A program made the position numbers and the translations under genes. Of a stretch of DNA of 13,862 nt, positions 8,212 to 13,862 are shown in pieces. The notes below the pieces were generated by a model, which was not told the DNA's origin, did not search any database, and was given only the letters and a program-made list of their open reading frames with translations. The first letter of the stretch is position 1; each line of letters opens with the position of its first letter. The DNA is from Blastocladiella britannica (taxonomy: Eukaryota > Blastocladiomycota > Blastocladiomycetes > Blastocladiales > Blastocladiaceae): the NCBI GenBank assembly GCA_025349905.2, contig MU625023.1, positions 1 through 13,862 of the forward strand, given 5' to 3'.

Positions 8212-9440
8212 TCAGATATCTTGCTGCCTGACGAGCTTCTCGTCCGCGTCTCGACGTTTCTGGACTTGTCAGCCATCTTGGCCTTTTGTGCCGCCTCGAA
8301 ATGCCTGGTCAACTTGACCCCCATCATGCTGGAACGCGACCCGACCATGGCCCTTGTCCACCATGGTGAAGCTAAAGCTGCCGACGCCATTATCCGCGCG
8401 CACAAGCACTTGAAGTCACCTTGCGAGGTTGTTTTCCATGTCGTTTACCGCCTCGTGTGCCGCCCACACCGCATACCGCCGGTATTCGCTCCAACTAAAC
8501 GCATTACCAAAAATCATCCGTGAGCTCGTCCACCACCCTGAATATGGAAATTGACGCCGACTGCTTTGTCCAGCTACTCTATGGCGTGTTTACTGTTTCT
8601 CCGCCGATGGCCCTGCACTTGGTCGGCCTGGTCGGCTTGTTTGCAAATGCGATCGTTGCTCTGTGCCAGCAACCGCATATGGACGCCATGTTGTTCGAAA
8701 ACCTGGTTTAGCAAGTGCTGATGCGCCCAAACGCAAGCGTGGCCAGCGCATTCTTTGAGCAGCGGGACGTTCCAGGCATATTTGCCAGCTGCATGCTATT
8801 GCCCAACAAATACAGTCTCGCTCGCCCTTTTTTGTTCGCGCGCCTGCTTTTGCAGCCAAACGACTGGATCCCTACCGACAGTTGTTACCCCAAAGTCGAT
8901 GCGCCATTGCGACCGTGGACACATGGGGCCCGGTCTGGGATATTTTTTTTTTTGCACTGCCAATGCGCGTTAAGTCCCTGGTCTCTTTTGCGCCATTATC
9001 CGCTTCTATTTCAGTGACTTGACACGCCTTTCAGCCACGGCGGTACCTCCTTCCTGACAATGGCGCACTCGCATTGTTGAGCAGCGCGTTCAACGGCACC
9101 CTCAGGTTCCAATGTTTGAGGAGATAGATCTGATCCTGGCGAGCCTCATGACCTGGTGCGACCACTCGGCAGACATGGCTGAAAAGCTTGACGCTCTCCA
9201 GCACTCGCCCGACCAGATGCTATTTGTCAAGCCGAACCTGCAGTTCATGATGGCGGTGCTGGATGAGTTGGACCCAATGGAGTACGGATTAAACATTGCA
9301 AACAAAGCACTGATGGCGTTTCAGGGCAGGATTTGGGTTGCAGTTGCGAGCACCTGTACTCGGGACATTGCGAGTCTGAAGGTCTGAAGTCCCGCGCACT
9401 AATGCGGTGCGCGCGGTGCAAGGAGCGGATGGCGTGTCTT
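8212..9440 (+). pseudogene. Degenerate F-box protein gene, possibly with a MYND-like zinc-finger end
   Basis: Protein-like segments follow one another in the same strand but in changing frames. The first (frame of 8221, no ATG; TAA at 8197 upstream) is a good F-box: LPDELLVRVSTFLDL, then AASKCLVNL. Next come a segment ending LPKIIRELVHHPEYG (8438-8554, another frame), a third-frame segment from about 8541 with an in-frame TAG at 8709-8711, a segment with SSAFNG near 9086, one from 9112 with EKLDAL, and a cysteine-rich end at about 9327-9440 containing RCARCKERMAC. At least five frame changes in 1.2 kb are hard to explain by introns alone. F-box plus MYND is a known architecture for ubiquitin-ligase adaptors, but the zinc-ligand spacing here is irregular. 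A gene with many unseen introns is the main alternative. Confidence 0.45.
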
Positions 9441-9836
9441 TGGATTGATTTCAAATGCATTTTTTTTTCTTTGTGCGACTGCTTGTGGTTGGCATTGGCC
9501 TTTCTTATGCTGGCTGCAGCTGGCACCAATTCTGCGAGTGCATCACAGCCAAAACCAAAACGACCTTGCGCTCTGCTGTGAAGCTGCCGCCAATCGACTC
9601 GAGCTTCACCTCGACCGCGCAAAAGGAGACCATCCTCATGCACATTCCGACACATCCAAGCTCCATTTTTCTTTTTCGCTATGTGCTAATGCGCCGACCC
9701 CCGACCTTGACCACTCCTGTTGTATTTCAGAAAATTTCAAGGCCACGAGATATGGCGAGACAGCAGGCAGTGGTGCGGCAGCAATAAGGAAAGGACGATA
9801 CGATGATCGCGGTGGATACCACACATATATATTCAA
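9441..9836. other. Unassigned stretch with overlapping open frames
   Basis: Three plus-strand frames stay open over much of this stretch, but none gives a recognisable domain. A pyrimidine-rich tract ending CTGCAG near 9520 and another ending TTTCAG near 9730 look like 3' splice sites. This could therefore hold further exons of the broken F-box locus; one frame after the first site reads WHQFCECI, faintly like the end of a MYND finger. The assignment is too weak for a gene call. Confidence 0.25.
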
Positions 9837-10572
9837 TTAACACCAATTCACCTGCAACACCATCATTGTGCACACGTTGCATTCCGGAAAGCTTTTGAGC
9901 CACAATCTGCTGTCGTGTGGAACGCTTTCGCTGACGGTCAAGTCGTAAGGCGATCCGCGGTCGACGTCGTAACCTGAAGTGACGTGTGAGGGTGAGGATC
10001 CAACCATAGCAATATGGGTCGGTCCCTTGGCACTCGGTCCGGCAAAAGAATTAGAAAATTAGAAAAAAAAAACCAGGAATATCAATGCCCCAAATAATTA
10101 ATAATTGGGGATTATTAATACCGCCTGGGATTAGTTTCGAAATGTTACGGTTCACGTTTTGCGGGAGGTTCCTGCGTGTGCAGTGGTCCATCGTACTTTA
10201 GCTCAATATCATCGACTTACTTTTAAAAAAAAACGATCAGCAACAGTACATACTTCAAGTGGCATAATTTGCGGTCACTGCGGTACACGGAACCAGGGTA
10301 CCCGGCGCTCAACGCGGCTCACGCACAGGAATCTGCATCCTTGGCCCAGAACGGGTCGCGGACATCAAATTGGTACGGCACGTCTCTTCCGTCGAGTTTA
10401 ATCAGAGTGGTCTCGCGACCGTCCTCGCACGGCGGGCCAAGCGAGGCGACATGCGTCCCTTGCTGTTGTTTATGGCAGCGACAACAGTGGTATTATCCAG
10501 AGAAACAGGGCCGGCGGCCGCCAAGCAGGCGAGGGCCGCGAGCATGAGCACGGCGAGCATGTTTGACGACAT
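9837..10572 (-). pseudogene. Secreted protein gene, unrecognised, with an in-frame TGA
   Basis: The ATG at 10572 opens a clear signal peptide (MSSNMLAVLMLAALACLAAA). A proposed model has exons 10572-10507, 10462-10254, 10195-10074 and 9973-9837, with introns of 44, 58, 100 bp. The phases agree at each join. Exon 2 reads like a folded secreted domain (LGPPCEDGRETTLIKLDGRD, then YQFDVRDPFWAKD), and exon 4 likewise (YDVDRGSPYDLTVSES, ending with CNVC and a terminal Cys). The second intron has the local GTATGT donor and usual size; the first is short with a GTTTCT donor and the third is long, so both are less certain. An in-frame TGA at 10321-10319 interrupts exon 2, with the same frame continuing open beyond it. 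It may be a recent pseudogene or have a wrong exon border. No family was recognised. Confidence 0.4.
10097..10119. repeat. Perfect AT-rich inverted repeat, 9-bp arms, 5-nt loop
   Basis: ATTAATAAT and ATTATTAAT flank the loop TGGGG. An additional C4/G4 pair around the left half (CCCCAA..TTGGGG, 10088-10110) makes an overlapping dyad. It lies in the third proposed exon of the secreted-protein gene, which weakens that exon as protein-coding sequence. Confidence 0.6.
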
Positions 10573-11220
10573 ATTCTATTGGTGGTGTGTATTGCTCACT
10601 GGAGGAAAAGAGGGTCCTGGCCGCCGTATTTATTGCCCTTCGCTGGTGCTGCTCGTGCTTGCTCGTGCAGGTGAAACAACCTCGAGAGTGGCGGAAAGCG
10701 CCACTCTGCAACATGGGCGTGGCGGATTCTTACTGGCCAATTTGTCAGTGGGAACGACTTTACCACGGGGGATGGAGACGCTAAAGGCAGTTGTTTATTG
10801 CTTGTTTGGCCGCTGGCAGTGCTGGTGCCGCCGTTATGCTCACAACACAAACTCCCTTTCATGAGTCGTAAAACCATTGATACGATATCGAGAACGTTGA
10901 CCATGGTGAGGAGACTACCATTCCAGTATATGGATCCACGGATCCGCGATCCGGATCTGGTCAGGAAATTTTATGATGGGAATATTGCGTTGGGAAAGCG
11001 CTGATCGTGGATCGTCCAATCTCCTCTTCACAATTCGTAAATTATTATTGTACCACTACGCCCGTGCCCCGCATGATCTTGAATGACAAACACATCTGAC
11101 AGACAGTCAATACCGAAACAATACAGGGATTGAATGGAATAGCAAAATAATAACGATCGGCCGCTTAAGGTCTCCACCAGCGGTCGGTCCAGCGGATTTA
11201 GCATGACCCGTGCCCACGAG
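10573..11220. other. Intergenic region upstream of the secreted-protein gene
   Basis: No convincing gene lies here. The portion near 10573 should be the promoter of the minus-strand secreted-protein gene; a TATA-like AATAAATA occurs at about 10626-10633 on the minus strand, some 55-60 bp before the ATG. A perfect hairpin sits at 10685-10707. A plus-strand ORF of 47 codons (10861-11004) has a plausible residue mix but no known relative. A cluster of GGATC/GATCC words lies at 10931-10957. Confidence 0.4.
10685..10707. repeat. Perfect inverted repeat, 9-bp arms, 5-nt loop
   Basis: AGAGTGGCG and CGCCACTCT flank the loop GAAAG. The element lies about 113-135 bp upstream of the minus-strand secreted-protein start codon. 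Such a dyad could be a binding site for a dimeric regulator or form a hairpin in RNA; neither is shown. Confidence 0.6.
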
Positions 11221-11429
11221 TGATTGTTTTCAGCAAAGCGCCGTCAAAGTCAAATTAAGGAGTGCAAATATTGGGGGGTACTTGACACTTTGATGCTGGC
11301 CTGGAACGCGGTGTTCAAGTCCTCAAAAGACTACCCGACGCGAGTTTGCTGGGTGCACGGTCATTACTATTGCTCATCGTCTTGCGACCATGACTTCATT
11401 CTGGTCTTGAAGCACGGAAACGTGGTGTG

Positions 11430-11660
11430 CCCAATTCGTTGAGCTTTGCATTCAACGGCGATGCATTTCTGATGCACGCCTGGCCCCAACTATATCCTTT
11501 CTTGTGCACTCACGCGACCACGCTGCTGGCACTCCCGAAAAGCTCGAAGCGCTCCCCACATTGCCCAACCAGCTGATATTTGCCCGAACGAATCTGCGAC
11601 TCTTGGTGGCCATGATCGAGTTCATTGACCCGCAATTGGAAGCTTTCTGTGACGATCATG
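11430..11660 (+). pseudogene. Fragment paralogous to the degenerate F-box locus
   Basis: The segment EKLEALPTLPNQLIFARTNL, followed by LLVAMIEFIDP, aligns with EKLDALQHSPDQMLFVKPNL and MMAVLDELDP of the broken F-box locus (9181-9276). DH-x-A residues match just upstream as well. A few dozen codons before this, FAFNG (11445-11459, other frame) matches SAFNG (9083-9097), with DNA matching at 17 of 22 positions by eye. The distance between the two landmarks is 89 bp here and 95 bp in the other copy, so the frame change is the same in both. The similarity fades after about 11660 and no start, F-box or zinc finger was found, so this is a fragment. Upstream open frames at 11224-11442 could be remnants but show no clear match. 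Confidence 0.5.
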
Positions 11661-12343
11661 GCGTCACATGTGGTGGAACGTGGTGGAACGTTGGCCATGG
11701 TCACCTGACCATCGAAGGCAATGGAAGAGGGGACCATGGCGGGTACAAAAGGGACACTCGCGACCAGTGCCGCGTCCTGGGCTCTGCGTCGCGAGTCATT
11801 TACATTGACTAGAATACAAGTTGTATTAAACCAGAAACCTCCTAGTCTTTCCCACCGACCCAGATCGCAGTGCCTCTCTGAACAGCGAACGTCACAGTTG
11901 GTGGTCATGTCCACCTGGGTGAAGCCTGTGATCATGGGCAGGTAGTCGGGCTCAGGATGGTCCGCTGGTGCACGTTTCACGTAAAACGTGCACGGGTTGT
12001 TTGGGTCACCCAAGTATGCATGTAAGTTGATCAAGTTGTGGTGCAAAGTCATGAGTTCCCCAACCGAAAACTGGCCTGTGGACATCATCCACACAGAGGT
12101 CGGGTCCGCAAAGAACGTCACGTAAGCGCACGGCGCCTGGTCAAACAGGGCCTGCATAGTGTTGATGATCGGATCCAGAAGAGCGATCCCTGCTGGGTGG
12201 TTGTCACCAGCCAGGTGCATTGACTTGCTGATTGCTGTGCATGCTGTCTGAGCCAGCACCACAAAGCAGGCGTCTGCAAGCATCTTGAGGAGATGGACTG
12301 TGATCATGTCGGTATTGGCTGCAATGTCAGTTGCATCCATCAT
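11510..12343 (-). CDS. Hypothetical protein, 277 residues, unrecognised
   Basis: A single open frame runs from ATG-ATG at 12343 to a stop at 11510. The start is backed by a TATAAA 86 bp upstream and a pyrimidine-rich leader. The N-terminal half looks helical and hydrophobic (ITVHLLKMLADACFVVLAQT, about 14-33), without a classical signal peptide. The middle holds FFADPTSVWMMSTGQFSVGE and a cysteine cluster C-x3-C-x4-C followed by a further Cys about 16 residues on. No known domain was recognised. The last 50 or so codons lie antisense to the F-box-family fragment and are probably an extension into non-coding sequence. A possible intron (GTCGGT..CTAG, 54 bp, near 11860-11810) would alter this part. 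The first 150-170 residues are the best-supported portion. Confidence 0.45.
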   Translation of the reverse strand: MMDATDIAANTDMITVHLLKMLADACFVVLAQTACTAISKSMHLAGDNHPAGIALLDPIINTMQALFDQAPCAYVTFFADPTSVWMMSTGQFSVGELMTLHHNLINLHAYLGDPNNPCTFYVKRAPADHPEPDYLPMITGFTQVDMTTNCDVRCSERHCDLGRWERLGGFWFNTTCILVNVNDSRRRAQDAALVASVPFVPAMVPSSIAFDGQVTMANVPPRSTTCDAMIVTESFQLRVNELDHGHQESQIRSGKYQLVGQCGERFELFGSASSVVA

Positions 12344-12428
12344 GCTTGATTGCAATAAGTAGAGCAAAAAGAGGGTGAAATGGGGATGGTGAAATAACTG
12401 ATTGCACCTCGCTCAAAAAATGTTGTGA

Positions 12429-12434
12429 TTTATA
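12429..12434 (-). promoter_or_regulatory. TATA box upstream of the 277-residue ORF
   Basis: TATAAA on the minus strand lies 86 bp upstream of the start codon at 12343, in a locally AT-rich context, with a pyrimidine-rich leader between. This is the clearest core-promoter match in the window and argues that the orphan ORF is transcribed. Confidence 0.5.
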
Positions 12435-12535
12435 AGAGAAGCGTGGTAGCAGGAATTGGCCAGGCCTTGGTTATATTCAAAGGATTAAAACCTGCTTGCT
12501 TCAAGGAAAGAGAGGTCTGGTCCAGGAGATAGTTC

Positions 12536-13055
12536 TCACAGGACAACACTCATCTTGTCCTCCCCATCCCCAACATATACTACTAGCGCCACAACACTAT
12601 GGTCGGTCCAGCAGAAAATATTTTGAAAAGAGACAATACTTTGAAACCCTTGATAAAATTCGATTAAAACAAAGTCCCCGATCACCAGACCTGGTTGGTC
12701 GCAAGGACTTGATTTAAAGTCACAGAAGTCGCAGCTCTCGCGGCAGCTGTTCATGCAAGCGTGATATTGGTCATCTTCGCCAAGATAATCCTGGCAACGG
12801 CGCGGGCAGTCCCTCAGGCAGTTGAAACGAATAGCGTGGCAGTGGTCATTGGCTGTTGATCAGTGCAAGAAACCAAGTTGGAATATTTCATGGAATGAAT
12901 AATTGAGCTTGACAGAGATATATGAGAGTGGAGCGCACCTGGGGCTCAATCGCCTTGGCAGCGTCAGCCTTGTCGGCGGTGGTAGTAGCGGTGGTGGGAG
13001 CAGCCAGGGCGGTGCCAAAGAGAGCAAGAAGGGTGAGGAAAAAGGAGACACGCAT
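12536..13055 (-). CDS. Small secreted cysteine-rich protein (paired CxxxCxxxC motifs)
   Basis: Exon 1 runs from ATG at 13055 with a textbook signal peptide (MRVSFFLTLLALFGTALAAP) and a Thr/Ala/Lys-rich linker that may be a propeptide. Exon 2 begins at 12852 and holds CLRDCPRRC, an acidic turn (YLGEDDQYHA), then CMNSCRESCDFC. This gives two CxxxCxxxC helices in series, the pattern of a disulfide-linked helical hairpin. The phase fits a 61-bp intron 12853-12913 (GTCAAG..CAG). A better-looking donor, CAG|GTGCGC at 12938, would give an 86-bp intron but break the frame. The open frame ends at 12536, yet the last 45 or so residues are hydrophobic and not cysteine-rich, so the true end may be earlier. 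Role unknown; extracellular location is inferred. Effector-like, antimicrobial or wall-associated roles are all possible. Confidence 0.55.
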
Positions 13056-13479
13056 GGTGAGTTTGTGTATGGTTCGTTGAGATACTAGCTCAAGGAAAAA
13101 GCAAGTCAGAGGGGGAAGCGAGCCTTCTTGTACGTCGGCCCTTCGCTTCTTGCTCGAGACTGCCCACACGAGCGTCCTCAGTGCATTTTGCCCCAAACCT
13201 TTTCTCTTGAACGGCCGTCGAAGGTTTAGGCGCGCTCAGCAGTGTCCGCGAGTGCGGAATGGGGGGAAATGATGGTGCGAACATGATCGCAGGACATGTT
13301 TTAGCGCATTTACGCCACTCGGACAGATGGCGGAGGCGTTTTGAAACGCGGCCTACGTGCTCGCGTGAGCTGAGTCGAGATTACCTTGACAAAAAATGTC
13401 AAATACCGCTCGCAAGTCCTCCACTCCTCCAGTGGTGGTGCGCGTCCGACGACCTCCAAGTCGACAAACCAACTGCAAA
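13056..13479. promoter_or_regulatory. Divergent promoter region, cysteine-rich protein gene / ABC transporter gene
   Basis: These 424 bp separate two divergent start codons and show no gene of their own. The short ORFs inside have no recognisable similarity. A small dyad AACATG..CATGTT occurs at 13280-13300. No TATA box was noted with confidence. Confidence 0.45.
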
Positions 13480-13862
13480 ATGATTATTCACAAGCAAGTC
13501 GCAAGCTTGATCAGAAAGAACGTCCAAGTGTTATCGAGAACTCCACTCTCTTCCGTTCTTCTTCTCGCGGCGCCCCTTTTGACGTTGCTACTCGCCGGCG
13601 GATTATCACATGTAGTCCTCCCACGCACCTCGTCCGTCTATGGCCCGGTACCGGACCCGCAGCTCGACACGCCCGGCGATCACTTAGTCCGCATGCCGCT
13701 GTGTAACCCGGCCCTTGACGCCAGCTCACCCGGGTGCAGAGCCAAGCCCCGCTTCTTTTACACTCCGAACGACGCGTATCACTCTGCTGTAATGGCCACG
13801 CTGGCCGCCGACTTGAAGTTGGACCCGGCCGTCGATATTATTCCATTGGCCGACTTTGACGT
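13480..13862 (+). CDS. Probable ABC transporter, subfamily A-like (N-terminus only)
   Basis: An open frame runs from ATG at 13480 (A at -3) to the window end, 127 codons without a stop. It begins with a short basic cytosolic stretch, VASLIRKNVQVLSRTPLSSV (8-27), then one hydrophobic helix, LLLAAPLLTLLLAGGL (28-43). An extracellular-looking Pro-rich region with two Cys and FFYTPND follows. The order LIRKN...R-x-P...membrane helix...FTPN-like motif matches the start of ABCA-type transporters, which move lipids. ATPase motifs would lie beyond the window, so the family call rests on the N-terminus only. The sequence is GC-rich again, like the left part of the window. Confidence 0.55.
   Translation, partial: MIIHKQVASLIRKNVQVLSRTPLSSVLLLAAPLLTLLLAGGLSHVVLPRTSSVYGPVPDPQLDTPGDHLVRMPLCNPALDASSPGCRAKPRFFYTPNDAYHSAVMATLAADLKLDPAVDIIPLADFD

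Noticed and set aside
9445..9840. A 131-codon plus-strand open frame as a separate gene
   Set aside because: It has no recognisable domain, competes with two other open frames in the same stretch, and overlaps possible splice sites of the decayed locus.
10319..10321. Selenocysteine at the in-frame TGA
   Set aside because: No SECIS-like element was noticed downstream and most fungi lack the selenocysteine machinery; a stop, intron or mutation is simpler.
10861..11004. A 47-codon plus-strand ORF
   Set aside because: Its composition is plausible but there is no family match, promoter or conserved context, so it is left as unsupported.
1690..13055. A lanthipeptide-type system: LanC-like enzyme plus cysteine-rich secreted peptide
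   Set aside because: The genes are about 9 kb apart, eukaryotic LanC-like proteins are not known to make lanthipeptides, no LanB/LanM dehydratase is present, and the peptide enters the secretory path by a signal peptide.
1..13862. tRNA genes, CRISPR arrays, transposons
   Set aside because: No tRNA B-box with a matching cloverleaf, no spaced direct repeats and no transposase, reverse transcriptase or terminal repeats were found on reading both strands by eye.

Overview
The window looks like nuclear DNA of a GC-rich fungus. Five conserved eukaryotic genes carry short spliceosomal introns (56-82 bp), intergenic gaps are compact, and homopolymer A/T runs are frequent in introns. A mitochondrial-type NAD kinase, an Abd1-type cap methyltransferase and fungal-style signal peptides agree with this. 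An early-diverging zoosporic lineage (for example Blastocladiomycota) is a guess from composition and introns; no sequence here proves it.

Left part (1-7942), dense and conserved: a secreted M14 zinc carboxypeptidase (minus, C-terminus cut by the window edge); a LanC-like protein (minus); a Pos5-like NAD(H) kinase with a mitochondrial presequence (plus, 4 exons, divergent from the LanC-like gene); the mRNA cap guanine-N7 methyltransferase (minus, 5 exons, convergent with the kinase); and eIF3 subunit F (plus, 2 exons), divergent from the methyltransferase across only 121 bp. All exon joins were deduced by keeping family motifs in frame at GT..AG borders.

Right part (about 8200-13060), gene-poor and less conserved: a broken F-box gene with a possible MYND-like end, scattered over several frames; a secreted-protein gene with an in-frame TGA; a second fragment of the same family as the broken F-box gene; an unrecognised minus-strand ORF whose 3' end runs antisense through that fragment; and a small secreted cysteine-rich protein with two CxxxCxxxC motifs. 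At the right edge (13480 onward) begins what looks like an ABCA-type transporter, divergent from the cysteine-rich gene.

The left genes are mostly housekeeping. The only clear functional pairing is cap methyltransferase with eIF3f, both serving mRNA translation. The right part reads as an accessory block of secreted or orphan genes and decaying duplicates. No RNA gene, intact transposon or CRISPR array was seen.
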